Assembly: GCA_023140195.1 (NCBI GenBank)
Contig: JAGLME010000018.1
Span: forward strand, 228,621-292,620
Length of the DNA stretch: 64,000 nt
Reading direction: 5' to 3'
Source of the DNA: Thermoplasmata archaeon
Lineage (GTDB): Archaea; Thermoplasmatota; Thermoplasmata; RBG-16-68-12; SOIM01
Both the position numbers and the translations under genes were made by a program. The notes beneath the pieces were generated by a model, which saw nothing but the letters and a program-made list of their open reading frames with translations, did no database searches and was not told where the DNA came from. Positions within the stretch are counted from its first letter, which is position 1. Each line of letters opens with the position of its first letter. Below, one piece after another: positions 25,264 to 34,019 of the stretch.

Positions 25264-27597
25264 TTACATCTCAGCGAGAATCGTGTCTAAGTGATCGATT
25301 ATCAGGTTGACTTGGTCCTCGAAATCGTTTGCCTGAGCAACCGTCAGTTGTTTTCCGCTCTGAGCATGCAAGAGATGGATGAAAGCCCTGAGTATGTTCT
25401 GAGTGGTCCTGAAGTGGTTGCTGGAGGGTGGATCATCGCCTAAGATATACCTGTCCAAACCTTGTGTCACCTTGTTCAGCGCCGCCGTAGCTTTGTCATG
25501 AAGTCCATCTCTTACATCAGAGGGTGGAAGAGCGTCAACATCGTCGAGGAGTTGCTGGATCTCCGCTTTGACCCAGAACATCATGCTCAACGGTGTCGCC
25601 TGGACCAATAACTGGCCGGTGGTAGTGTCGCTCTCACCAGTAGCGGATCCGGTTGTAGTGACTTCGAACTCATACAGCGCGTCTTCCATAGCCGCCCAAT
25701 CCCATGGTACGGATATGCTGAGTGTGGAGGATGTCGAATCGCAGGCGTTGGCCTGCGGGTTGACCGGAAGGTACGAGATCCATATCAAGGGGATGGCCGT
25801 CGGGAAGGCCAGATATGCTGACCCGAAATCGAGGCCAGTAAATGAGAGCCACATAGTGTCAAGCACGTTTCCGTTGTTTGTCAGGTCAACAGTATATGTC
25901 ACTGTGTTGTTCGGCTCAGTCTCGCGATAGGCAGGTGAAAGGGATACTTGCGGCTCGCTGAATGGAAGGACATCCAGTGTAGCTCCAATCGAAGCCCACA
26001 CTGTTGGGTCTGAATCGCTCATCGCCAAGATGTTGAAAGATCTTGTTCCGGTTGATGTTGTGCATAACCTGTCCGGTGTTATGAGAACGTCCACTGTGGT
26101 CGACGACTTCGCTCCGAGAGCAACAGGTCCCGGCAGCGAGGCGCTCAGGTCTGGATCCAAGCCGACGACGCTCACAACGAAGATATCTGCTGCATCGCCT
26201 GTATTCGTCAGTTTCACTGTTAGTGTCCCGGCTGAGCCTGGTTCGGCGGAGGCGCTGTCAACAACAGGACAAGGGAGTATTCCCGGGCCTGGCACGTCTA
26301 GCCAAGCACGCATTGTTGGACCTGCATCGGAGACGCACCATACGCCGGTCTTACTGTCGGCTCCACCGTTCCAGTTTGAGTTGACAGGGGCCGATCCATC
26401 CCAGAAATCGTAATAATCGGGATCGTCTCCGTTGAAAGCGGCCTTAGCGTTGGTCAGATCGCGCCTGCTAAGGTTGACCTTCGGATATCCTCCCGTTTCA
26501 GAACCGTTCCAGTTCCTGGTTTCGTCAACATGCCAAACCAGTAGACCCTGATCGGGAATGTTTGCAGCCTGAGCAGCAGGCGGTAACGGCGGAACCATAG
26601 CTGGGATGAGCGCGGCAGCATTGTCATATGATGTTCCCTTCCAGCGGTTCTCCACCATGAAGTACTCTTCCTTTCCGTTCGCGGGGTCATGAAGTATGTA
26701 GGCCACATCATTGGTCTCAGCATCGTCGATGTCATAGAAGCCGTCAGAAGTGACGACGGTTCCGGGATACCATCCGGATTTGAGTTTTGAATAGGGATCC
26801 AGGTGGTGAGGGCCTATAGGCGTCCACCAACTTCCAGAGCCGTTCGTGTACCCACTGTATCCCATGAGAGAGAACAGACCTATATTCTTGGGTTTGATTG
26901 TATAGTAATCTGGTAGGCCGAGGGTCTGGTGACCCAGTTCATGCGCGTAGAGCGCGATCCATGGAGAATCATCTGATACTGCACATCCACGACCTTTGAC
27001 AGTCTTCCCATCAATTACCGTGTCCGGCATCGTCCTTGTCGCTCCTCCCCTGCTATCGGTTTCCCGGGCAGGTATTATCAAGTATGCCAGTTCCCTGCCC
27101 ATGCTAATTTCGCCGTCAATGTTCAAGTCGAATGGGGCGAAATCGAATCCAGCCTTGTCGAGGCTGATCAGGCCGTGCATGTAGAATGTGCCTCCACGGT
27201 AGACCGGATCGGCAAATGATTTCCAGTAGGCACGGGTTGATTCGTCCTCAGGCGTCAGCGGGTCGTCCCAAGATGTGATCCATGTGAAATGGCCGCTGTG
27301 CTCAAACCAGAACTGGTTGTAGGAGGTCTCGTTGAAGTAATCGTTCATGCTTGGTCTTGGTCCGAAGATCTGGTTCTCGATATATGATGCGTCGACTTCT
27401 CCGGGCAGATCGGTGAACTCCAGTAGGACTACTAGAAGCGGTCGAGGTCCCAAGTGGGCATTCACTGGGCTGTCAAAATCGGTCGTTCTCGGAGGCTCAG
27501 GGTTTCCGGCTTCAGATGGGACTAGAATCACCACTGCTGTCAACACCATTACAATCGAGATTAGAATGCTCCGCAGTTTGCTGTCTAGTGTGCTCAT
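25264..27597 (-). CDS. Secreted M6-family metalloprotease (immune inhibitor A-like)
   Basis: 777 residues with an N-terminal signal peptide (ILISIVMVLTAVVILVPSEAG). M6 proteases are zinc endopeptidases. The segment RPSMNDYFNETSYNQFWFEHSG is typical of the family, and the zinc site is HELGHQTLGLPDYY at about residues 219-232, with the third ligand expected shortly after. Residues 450-680 are two CARDB/NEW3-like beta domains (PGSAGTLTVKLTNTGDAADIFVV, ETEPNNTVTYTVDLTNNGNVLDTMW), and the C-terminal 120 residues are helical, without a membrane anchor. A TATA box and gagaggggag Shine-Dalgarno precede the ATG. The target protein is unknown. Confidence 0.9.
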   Translation of the reverse strand: MSTLDSKLRSILISIVMVLTAVVILVPSEAGNPEPPRTTDFDSPVNAHLGPRPLLVVLLEFTDLPGEVDASYIENQIFGPRPSMNDYFNETSYNQFWFEHSGHFTWITSWDDPLTPEDESTRAYWKSFADPVYRGGTFYMHGLISLDKAGFDFAPFDLNIDGEISMGRELAYLIIPARETDSRGGATRTMPDTVIDGKTVKGRGCAVSDDSPWIALYAHELGHQTLGLPDYYTIKPKNIGLFSLMGYSGYTNGSGSWWTPIGPHHLDPYSKLKSGWYPGTVVTSDGFYDIDDAETNDVAYILHDPANGKEEYFMVENRWKGTSYDNAAALIPAMVPPLPPAAQAANIPDQGLLVWHVDETRNWNGSETGGYPKVNLSRRDLTNAKAAFNGDDPDYYDFWDGSAPVNSNWNGGADSKTGVWCVSDAGPTMRAWLDVPGPGILPCPVVDSASAEPGSAGTLTVKLTNTGDAADIFVVSVVGLDPDLSASLPGPVALGAKSSTTVDVLITPDRLCTTSTGTRSFNILAMSDSDPTVWASIGATLDVLPFSEPQVSLSPAYRETEPNNTVTYTVDLTNNGNVLDTMWLSFTGLDFGSAYLAFPTAIPLIWISYLPVNPQANACDSTSSTLSISVPWDWAAMEDALYEFEVTTTGSATGESDTTTGQLLVQATPLSMMFWVKAEIQQLLDDVDALPPSDVRDGLHDKATAALNKVTQGLDRYILGDDPPSSNHFRTTQNILRAFIHLLHAQSGKQLTVAQANDFEDQVNLIIDHLDTILAEM

Positions 27598-27632
27598 GCT
27601 CCCCTCTCCTATCTGGGTATGTATGGGTTCTA

Positions 27633-27645
27633 GGGTATATATCGT
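27633..27645 (-). promoter_or_regulatory. TATA box of the M6 protease gene
   Basis: cgatatatacc on the minus strand, 36-48 nt upstream of the ATG at 27597. Confidence 0.55.
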
Positions 27646-27766
27646 TTTAGAGGTTGGGATTTGAAGCTACTGGGGTTTGTCACCGAAAGGTTGGTATCCT
27701 CTGCGTTGTGCTTTGCGAAACAAACGCCCCAATATACTTAAGTAGCCCACTGGAATTGAATGTTGC

Positions 27767-28411
27767 ATGACCCCAGAGAAGAAGGACTGGACAAGGGAAG
27801 AACTTGAGGAGCATACTGTTGGCAAGATGACAGCAGTTACCATACCAGTGAACATCTCTATGGTCGGTGCACAGAGGATACTCGATTTGAGTGAGCTCGA
27901 GGGCATTCTGAGAAGCGCATCAGTGATATCCCAAGAGGAGTGCGGATGCAGAAAGAAGGTAGGCAACTGCATTGATCCAATGGACGGCTGTCTCGGAATC
28001 AACGACCTTGCAACTGAGTTGATTGAGAAGGACAATGCAAAACAGATCACTCTCAAGGAAGGGCTGGAAGCTATGCAGCGCACATATGATGCGGGTTTTG
28101 TTCACATGGCTTATACGTTTGAGGGAAAGGACGAGATCGAGTACATTTGCAGTTGCTGTTCATGTTGCTGTCATTCGCTGAGTGCCGCCATTCGGTTTGG
28201 CTATGAGGATCATGTATTCAGTTCCAAGTACGTCGCAGACCAAGATGATGAGAAATGTGCATCCTGCGGAACCTGTGTCGACAGATGCCAGTTCAAGGCC
28301 AGAACTCTGGTAGATGGTGATCTAGAATTCCTTCAAGACAAGTGCTTTGGATGCGGTCTGTGCATGAACACTTGCCCCGAAGAAGCAATCTCTATGGTAG
28401 AGAGAAACTGA
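27767..28411 (+). CDS. 4Fe-4S ferredoxin-domain protein with a Cys-rich CxCCxCCC motif
   Basis: 214 residues. The C-terminus carries two 4Fe-4S motifs (CASCGTCVDRCQF and CFGCGLCMNTCPEEA), as in bacterial-type ferredoxins. The N-terminal half has further cysteines: EECGCRKKVGNCID and the dense ICSCCSCCCHSL, a pattern that occurs in a family of iron-sulphur proteins linked to electron transfer. At least one more cluster is likely. A TATA-like caatatactt lies about 30 nt upstream of the ATG, so the transcript may be almost leaderless. The electron donor and acceptor are unknown. Confidence 0.85.
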   Translation: MTPEKKDWTREELEEHTVGKMTAVTIPVNISMVGAQRILDLSELEGILRSASVISQEECGCRKKVGNCIDPMDGCLGINDLATELIEKDNAKQITLKEGLEAMQRTYDAGFVHMAYTFEGKDEIEYICSCCSCCCHSLSAAIRFGYEDHVFSSKYVADQDDEKCASCGTCVDRCQFKARTLVDGDLEFLQDKCFGCGLCMNTCPEEAISMVERN

Positions 28412-28445
28412 AAAGGGCAACAATCCTCTTCCCTTACGCCAGGTA

Positions 28446-28519
28446 AGCCACTGGGGGGATTCGAACCCACGACCTGCAGTTTACGAAACTGCCGCTCTAA
28501 CCAGCTGAGCTACAGTGGC
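28446..28519 (-). tRNA. tRNA-Thr (CGT)
   Basis: GCCACTG/CAGTGGC acceptor stem, GCTC/GAGC D stem, anticodon stem GCAGT/ACTGC and loop TTCGTAA give anticodon CGT. The T arm is GTGGG-TTCGAAT-CCCCC with one mismatch. The discriminator base is U, as expected for archaeal tRNA-Thr. No intron. Confidence 0.92.
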
Positions 28520-28556
28520 GCACTTTGTTGGAAAACGCTCCAGATAGATAAACCTT

Positions 28557-29822
28557 CTACTTCACGAGCTCATTGGCCAATCGGATCGCGCAGACGTCAC
28601 CGCACATCGAGCAGCTGTCCTCGAGCTTGGGGCTCATCTTCTTCCTCTTCTCGCGCGCACCTTCTGGGTCGAAGACCAGTTTAAACATCTCCTCCCAATC
28701 CAGGGCCTTTCTGGCTTCGGCCATCTTCAGGTCCTTTTCCCATCCTCTTCCGAGAGCGAGGTCCGCAACGTGAGCGGCTATCTTGGTGCCGATCACACCC
28801 TCCTTTACATCCTCAACCGTTGGCAGTGAGATATGCTCCGCAGGGGTCATGTAACAGAGGAAGTCAGCACCATAATACCCAGCAAGAGCACCACCAATGG
28901 CACCAGCCAGATGATCATACCCTGCTGCTATGTCCGTAGGGAGCGGACCCAGAACGTAGAAAGGAGCGCCATCACAGACGGATTTCTCCATTTGAACATT
29001 CGCCTCTATCTGATTGAGCGGGACATGGCCAGGGCCTTCGACCATGGTCTGTACGTCGGCCTCTCTTGCCCTTTTGACAAGCTCTCCCAGCACGATGAGC
29101 TCGTGCAGCTGAGGGGCGTCAGTGGCATCGGCGATGCAGCCCGGCCTCAACCCGTCTCCCAAACTTATGGTGAAATCGTGTTCCTTTGCCATTTCGAGAA
29201 GATAATCGTAGTTGGAGTAGAGCGGATTCTCCATATCATTGTGAAGTATCCAAGATACCAGCCAGGAGCCACCTCTTGATATCACACCCAGCTTTCTGCC
29301 GGAGTCCCGTAACAGTCTTGCACCCTCTTTGGTAACCCCACAGTGGACCGTCATGAAATCCACTCCATCCTTGGCGTGTTTCTCGATCCCGTTGAACATG
29401 TCGTCTTCATTCATGTCTAGAAGAGAACCTTTCCTGACGGCAATCAGACCAGCCTGGTAGATCGGAACCGAGCCCAAGGGGATGCTAATTTCTTTCAGAA
29501 TCCTCCTTCGGATCTCGTCAATATCTCCCCCGGTGCTCAGGTCCATCAGTGTATCCGCACCGTACTTGATGGAGACATTTGCCTTCTCAAGCTCTTCGTC
29601 GATGTCGACATAATCGGGCGACGAGCCCAAGTTGGAGTTCACTTTTATCTTGAGTCCCTCTCCGATCCCCATCAGCTTCGGTAAGTGCTTCGGGTTAGAT
29701 GGAATAACTACTCGGCCCGTTGAGACAAGCTTTCTGAGCTTCTCAGGGTCTATTCCCTCCTCCTTCGCCACCGTCTCAATCTCAGTTGTCAGATGCGTGC
29801 GAGCGCTTGCCATCAGGGACAT
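28557..29822 (-). CDS. thiC: Phosphomethylpyrimidine synthase ThiC
   Basis: 421 residues, close to the family length. It is a radical SAM enzyme that turns AIR into HMP-phosphate in thiamin synthesis. Conserved parts are KVNSNLGSS, KYGADTLMDLSTGGD, FMTVHCGVT, MVEGPGHVP, PFYVLGPLPTDIAAGYDH and the C-terminal cluster motif CSMCGDVC. A TATA-like ctttaata lies 25-30 nt before the ATG, so the transcript looks leaderless; I see no TPP riboswitch in the upstream region. The ATG at 29813 is an alternative start. It lies downstream of tRNA-Thr only by position. Confidence 0.95.
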   Translation of the reverse strand: MSLMASARTHLTTEIETVAKEEGIDPEKLRKLVSTGRVVIPSNPKHLPKLMGIGEGLKIKVNSNLGSSPDYVDIDEELEKANVSIKYGADTLMDLSTGGDIDEIRRRILKEISIPLGSVPIYQAGLIAVRKGSLLDMNEDDMFNGIEKHAKDGVDFMTVHCGVTKEGARLLRDSGRKLGVISRGGSWLVSWILHNDMENPLYSNYDYLLEMAKEHDFTISLGDGLRPGCIADATDAPQLHELIVLGELVKRAREADVQTMVEGPGHVPLNQIEANVQMEKSVCDGAPFYVLGPLPTDIAAGYDHLAGAIGGALAGYYGADFLCYMTPAEHISLPTVEDVKEGVIGTKIAAHVADLALGRGWEKDLKMAEARKALDWEEMFKLVFDPEGAREKRKKMSPKLEDSCSMCGDVCAIRLANELVK

Positions 29823-29947
29823 TGATTGACTATCTGAAGAACTGTATTAAAGCTTTGTGAGAGCACATTTTGAAAGCATGAGAAAAATGGTGGGGATTCG
29901 GGATACCAGGCTAGCAAATAAGGCATCGGGTTAGTGGAGAGATCGCA

Positions 29948-30277
29948 TCATCGCGCGGTGCCCTTAGCCCCCACCTGTAAGACTCTTCTTGGAAGAAATA
30001 CTATTCCTCCCGCCCTCTTCAGTGATTGTTGCCATTGTGCAGACATTGGATGGATTCGCTCCGAATTCCTCACGGCCAGCCTGAAGAAGTACTGTGCCGC
30101 GACCTTCGCAGCTATCTCGTCCACATCTACGTTCAACATAACGTTTAGCAGATATTTCTTTCTTTCTATGGTCCCAGGCTTGACCAGTTCCTTTTCAACG
30201 TCCTTTTCCGTCGTGTCGATTTCCAACTTCTCTCCCCCTTGATCGCGTCCTAGTTCTCCTAGTTCTCGTTCTTGCAT
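29948..30277 (-). CDS. Small hypothetical protein
   Basis: 109 residues, not recognised. The reading frame has a plausible soluble composition (ERKKYLLNVMLNVDVDEIAAKVAAQYFFRL) with an amphipathic helix, whereas the opposite-strand ORF (102 residues) is Ser/Phe-rich and looks like its shadow. It starts 25 nt after the small gene at 30303 on the same strand, so they may form an operon. The C-terminal 25 residues look less protein-like. It could also be non-coding. Confidence 0.42.
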   Translation of the reverse strand: MQERELGELGRDQGGEKLEIDTTEKDVEKELVKPGTIERKKYLLNVMLNVDVDEIAAKVAAQYFFRLAVRNSERIHPMSAQWQQSLKRAGGIVFLPRRVLQVGAKGTAR

Positions 30278-30302
30278 TGCCTTCGGGAGGGGAAATCAAT
30301 GC

Positions 30303-30494
30303 CTACATGTCGGCGTACAAGCCGCCCCATGCTTTCTTCACGGGCTTTCTGGGATCGACCCTCCTATCAGAAAGGTCGATAACCTTTACACCCTTCTTAG
30401 GTCGGGAGGCTCTTAGCCTCCTTACAGACTTGTGTTCCAATTCCCCGCCTCCTATTATCGAGAATCTACGCTCGATTGTTATGTATGTAATCAT
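30303..30494 (-). CDS. Small basic hypothetical protein
   Basis: 63 residues, not recognised. Opening strands (MITYITIERRFSIIGGGE) are followed by a very basic middle (SVRRLRASRPKKGVKV) and LSDRRVDPRKPVKKAWGGLY. A TATA-like ctattaatag on the minus strand lies about 15-25 nt upstream of the ATG. Codon use fits neighbouring genes. It may be a small nucleic-acid-binding protein, which is inference from charge. Confidence 0.5.
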   Translation of the reverse strand: MITYITIERRFSIIGGGELEHKSVRRLRASRPKKGVKVIDLSDRRVDPRKPVKKAWGGLYADM

Positions 30495-30539
30495 TCGTTC
30501 GGGGACTATTAATAGATTGCGAAATTATCAATTTCCGAA

Positions 30540-30550
30540 ACTTTAAATCG
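30540..30550 (+). promoter_or_regulatory. TATA box of the amidohydrolase-CBS operon
   Basis: actttaaatcg lies about 26 nt upstream of the ATG at 30571, so the transcript is probably leaderless. An inverse-strand reading of the same A/T block may serve the small minus-strand genes. Confidence 0.6.
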
Positions 30551-30570
30551 GGGAATACAATGCTTTCTCG

Positions 30571-31698
30571 ATGCCCTGGATCAATGGCCAGATTCTCACC
30601 GAGGACGGGTTTCGGGAGGGGAGCCTGGAGTTCGACGAGGAGATCATAACATACATATCTGATTTGAAGTCCAAACAACCACTGGCCGAGGGGCTTGTGC
30701 TGCCCCTTTTCGTTAACCCTCACACCCACATCGGAGATTCATTCATAAGGGAGGATCTGGAAGGAACGATCCAAGACATCGTGGCACCGCCAAACGGTCT
30801 TAAACATGTACGTCTGGAGGAGGCAAGCGATGAGGAAGTCCTGGAAGGGATGGTGCAGAGCTTGGATAAGATGAACACCGCTGGGATCTCCCACTTCGTG
30901 GACTTCAGGGAGGGGGGCGTGAAAGGAGTCTCTCTTCTCTTGAACGCGTCCCTGGATTCACCTGTCAGCCCGGTTGTTTACGGAAGGCCCAAAGCGGCGG
31001 AGTACGAGAGGCAGGAGATGGAAGCTCTTCTCAAGGTAGTTGATGGTGTAGGAATAAGCAGCGTGGAGGATTGGGATCGTTCCGCTCTGGAAAAGCTCGC
31101 AAAGGACGTGAACATCTCTGGGAAAGGTTTCGCCACCCATGCGAGCGAGAGGGTCAGAGAGGACATGGACACAGTCCTGGCCCTCAACCCGAGGTTCCTC
31201 GTTCACATGATAGAAGCAAAGGAGTCGGATCTGGAGAGGTGTGCTGACTCGGATGTGCCCATAGTCGTTTGTCCTAGATCGAACGCTCATTTCGGCAAGA
31301 CTCCGCCAGTGGCCAAGATGCTCTCAAAGGGTGTTGAAGTGATGTTAGGAACGGATAATGCCATGTTGAGCTCCCCATCCCTGTTCGATGAGATGCGTTT
31401 CCTTCGTCAGACGACGAAGCAGGATCCGAGCATCACTGCTGGCTCCATTCTACAAATGGCATTCAACTCTCGAAAAGCTTTAAAGGGACAATCCGCCTTA
31501 TTGCTCAAAACAGGACAGCCTTCGGAGTTTCTCGTTCTTGAATGGGACGGTAGTAGACCCGAAAACTTTATCGTAGAGAGGGCTTCTGAAAAGAACATAT
31601 CCATTATTGCCCGAGGAAGGAGGCTGTGGGCGAAGAAGGACGGACATCTCAAGGAGGAATCTAACTGGCCAAGAAAGGATCCAAGAGGACAAGAGTGA
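30571..31698 (+). CDS. Amidohydrolase-superfamily metal-dependent hydrolase
   Basis: 375 residues. The superfamily is a TIM barrel that holds one or two metals and hydrolyses amides, amines or ring nitrogens. The metal site residues are visible: NPHTHIGD near residue 50, FATHASE near 190, LVHMIE near 210, and the catalytic Asp in GTDNAM near 258. The N-terminal beta region (PWINGQILTEDGF) and C-terminal strands form the usual composite beta domain (SEFLVLEWDG). It resembles cytosine/guanine-deaminase type enzymes, but the substrate is unknown. The CBS gene starts within its last codons. Confidence 0.86.
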   Translation: MPWINGQILTEDGFREGSLEFDEEIITYISDLKSKQPLAEGLVLPLFVNPHTHIGDSFIREDLEGTIQDIVAPPNGLKHVRLEEASDEEVLEGMVQSLDKMNTAGISHFVDFREGGVKGVSLLLNASLDSPVSPVVYGRPKAAEYERQEMEALLKVVDGVGISSVEDWDRSALEKLAKDVNISGKGFATHASERVREDMDTVLALNPRFLVHMIEAKESDLERCADSDVPIVVCPRSNAHFGKTPPVAKMLSKGVEVMLGTDNAMLSSPSLFDEMRFLRQTTKQDPSITAGSILQMAFNSRKALKGQSALLLKTGQPSEFLVLEWDGSRPENFIVERASEKNISIIARGRRLWAKKDGHLKEESNWPRKDPRGQE

Positions 31699-32528
31699 AG
31701 GACTTGATGACGCAGAAACCGGTGGCGGCCAAGCTGCCGGGTTCCCGAGAGGACGTCCTCAGACTTCTGGTTAAGCACAAGATAACTGGAGTTCCAGTCA
31801 CCAAGAAGGATGGGACGTACATTGGATTCGTTGCCAGGAAACACATGTTTGACCAGCCCGAAGAAAAGCAATTGGTGCTCCTGATGAGGAAAGATTGGCC
31901 GACGACCGCACCCAATACAAGGGTGGAGGACGCTGTGCTCCTGATGGTCGAGAGCGGAGTTCACTTCTTGCCTGTCATTGAGAAGAAGAAAGTGGTGGGG
32001 ATCCTGACACCTGCGGACGTGCTGATTGTCGTGGAGAAGGCGGAGCTTGACACTCCCGTCGAGGAACTCGTGCGCTCCCCATGCATCCCAGTATACGAGC
32101 TCACTCCTTTGACCGTCGCATTGGAGATAATGAAGATCGCCAGGGTGTTCTCGTTGCCAGTCCTGGACGAGGAAGGTCTTCTGTCCGGCATCATCACCGA
32201 TCGTGACCTATTCAACAAGAGCCACATAGACGAGAGGATTGCCATGTCCGCTCTCGGGCTGGCTGAGGACGAGGACAGCTGGACATGGGAAGGCCTGAGG
32301 AACATCATGAAGCTGTACTATGAAGAGTCCAAGATACACCTGCCGAAGATGTTCGTCAAGGAAGTGATGATCCCAGATCCGGTGACGGTGTTCGAGAAAA
32401 GCGGAGTAAGCGAAGTTGCGACCCATTTACGGAAGAACGACTTCAACCAGATGCCGATTCGTGACGAGGACGACAGACTCGCAGCAATGATACACGACCT
32501 GGATGTTCTGACCGTCCTGATCAAGTAG
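31695..32528 (+). CDS. Four-CBS-domain protein
   Basis: 277 residues in a GTG-started frame that overlaps the amidohydrolase stop by 4 bases, so translation is likely coupled; an ATG at 31707 is an alternative. Four CBS units are recognisable: VKDLMTQKPV...ITGVPVTKKDGTYIGFV, WPTTAPNTRVEDAVLLM...FLPVIEKKKVVGILT, SPCIPVYELTPLTVAL...FSLPVLDEEGLLSGIITD, and VMIPDPVTVF...NQMPIRDEDDRLAAMIHD. CBS pairs bind adenine nucleotides and often act as energy sensors. Coupling with the amidohydrolase suggests control of that enzyme or of a shared pathway, which is inference. Confidence 0.86.
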   Translation: MKDLMTQKPVAAKLPGSREDVLRLLVKHKITGVPVTKKDGTYIGFVARKHMFDQPEEKQLVLLMRKDWPTTAPNTRVEDAVLLMVESGVHFLPVIEKKKVVGILTPADVLIVVEKAELDTPVEELVRSPCIPVYELTPLTVALEIMKIARVFSLPVLDEEGLLSGIITDRDLFNKSHIDERIAMSALGLAEDEDSWTWEGLRNIMKLYYEESKIHLPKMFVKEVMIPDPVTVFEKSGVSEVATHLRKNDFNQMPIRDEDDRLAAMIHDLDVLTVLIK

Positions 32529-32540
32529 AGTGGATGGAAT

Positions 32541-34019
32541 ATGGCAAAAAGATATGACGAGGTCATGTCCCTTTCATTGAGAAAGGGATTCATCTGGCCA
32601 TCGGTCGATATCTACGGTGGTTTTGCAGGGTTCTATGATTACGGACATTTAGGCGCCGCCATGAAACGGAAATGGGAGAACCTCTGGCTGAAGTACTTCC
32701 TTGGATTGAGCAGGAGATACCACCTGATCGACACCACAAACATACTTCCCTTCAAGAGCCTGAAGGCCTCTGGTCATGTAGATCACTTCACGGACATGCT
32801 CGTTTCATGCTCAGGCTGTGGTACGTCTCATCGTGGGGACCATCTGGTCCAGAACGCGACCGGGAAATCCGCTGAATCGTTGAGCACTGACGAGATCGAT
32901 GCCGAGATACAGAACCTTGGTCTCAAATGCCCGAAGTGCGGTGGAGCTCTACAATCCTCGACCGAGTTCAACATGATGATTCCATTGTCAATAGGTCCGA
33001 CCGGAGCGGACAAGGCCTATCTCCGGCCCGAAACAGCTCAGGGTGCATTCCTTAACTTCAAGAGGGAGTTCGAGTCCCTTCGTCGGAAGATGCCGTTCGG
33101 TTTGGCCATCATAGGAAGGGCTTTCAGGAATGAGATATCGCCCCGGCAGGGAACATATCGAATGCGGGAGTTCATTCAGGCCGAGCTGCAGATATTCTTC
33201 AATCCCAACACATTCGACGATGAGGTGGACTTCAAGAGCGTGGAAGATGAGATCTTGCGAATCTCTTTCGAGGATAAGAAGGATGATGGACATGTTGAGG
33301 ACATCAGGGCTGGGGACCTGATCGACCGTTTGCCGAAGTTCTATGTTTACCACATGGTCAAGATCCAGCAGTTCTATCTGGACCTCCTAAACATGCCCAG
33401 AGAGAGGTTCAGATTCGCTGAACTGGGAGAGAAGGAGAGGGCATTCTACAACAAGTTACATTTCGATATTGAGATCAAGCTCGACTCCCTGAACGGATGG
33501 GGCGAGATCAACGGCATTCACTACCGCACGGACCATGACCTGAGCGGACATCAGGCCGGCTCAAATGAGAAGATGACTGTCACGGTCGACGGTGAAAGGA
33601 TCCTGCCACACGTGCTCGAGCTCAGTTTCGGGGTGGACAGGAATATCTGGGCGTTCCTGGACGTATGCTATGAGAAAGGTGAAAGATCGGTTCTGAGACT
33701 TCCGCGGAACATCTCACCCATTACGATCGGGATATTCCCGCTGGTCTCCAAAGGGGGTCTTCCCGAGTTGGCCATCGAGGTCTTCGAATCTCTAAACGAT
33801 GATTTTGAATGTTTTTACGACGAAGCCGGATCGATCGGAAAGCGTTATGCGAGGATGGATGAGATAGGTACTCCCTTCTGCCTCACCGTTGACTACGACT
33901 CTCTCGAGAACAAGGACATCACGATCAGGGAGAGGGACTCCACCAAGCAGAAAAGGGTGCCGATATCGGAATTGTCGCAGACCTTCAAGGATCTACTGAA
34001 GACCGGTGCTGGGTTCTGA
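32541..34019 (+). CDS. glyS: Glycyl-tRNA synthetase
   Basis: 492 residues, of the archaeal/eukaryotic dimeric type rather than the bacterial alpha2-beta2 enzyme. It charges tRNA-Gly. Class II motifs are visible: motif 1 region (GFIWPSVDIYGGFAGFYDYGHLGAAMKRKW), motif 2 with FRNEISPRQGTYRMREFIQAELQIFF, and motif 3 near GVDRNIWAFLD. Zinc-binding cysteines (CSGCGTSHRGDH and CPKCGG) lie in the inserted domain. The anticodon-binding domain follows at the C-terminus. The next gene begins within its stop codon, an overlap of one base. Confidence 0.96.
   Translation: MAKRYDEVMSLSLRKGFIWPSVDIYGGFAGFYDYGHLGAAMKRKWENLWLKYFLGLSRRYHLIDTTNILPFKSLKASGHVDHFTDMLVSCSGCGTSHRGDHLVQNATGKSAESLSTDEIDAEIQNLGLKCPKCGGALQSSTEFNMMIPLSIGPTGADKAYLRPETAQGAFLNFKREFESLRRKMPFGLAIIGRAFRNEISPRQGTYRMREFIQAELQIFFNPNTFDDEVDFKSVEDEILRISFEDKKDDGHVEDIRAGDLIDRLPKFYVYHMVKIQQFYLDLLNMPRERFRFAELGEKERAFYNKLHFDIEIKLDSLNGWGEINGIHYRTDHDLSGHQAGSNEKMTVTVDGERILPHVLELSFGVDRNIWAFLDVCYEKGERSVLRLPRNISPITIGIFPLVSKGGLPELAIEVFESLNDDFECFYDEAGSIGKRYARMDEIGTPFCLTVDYDSLENKDITIRERDSTKQKRVPISELSQTFKDLLKTGAGF

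Noticed and set aside
29823-29947. Possible TPP riboswitch upstream of thiC
   Set aside because: No conserved TPP-aptamer elements recognised, and a TATA box lies about 25-30 nt from the ATG, which leaves no room for a leader.
29934-30242. 102-residue plus-strand ORF
   Set aside because: Ser/Phe-rich; the opposite-strand frame is more protein-like. Neither is secure.
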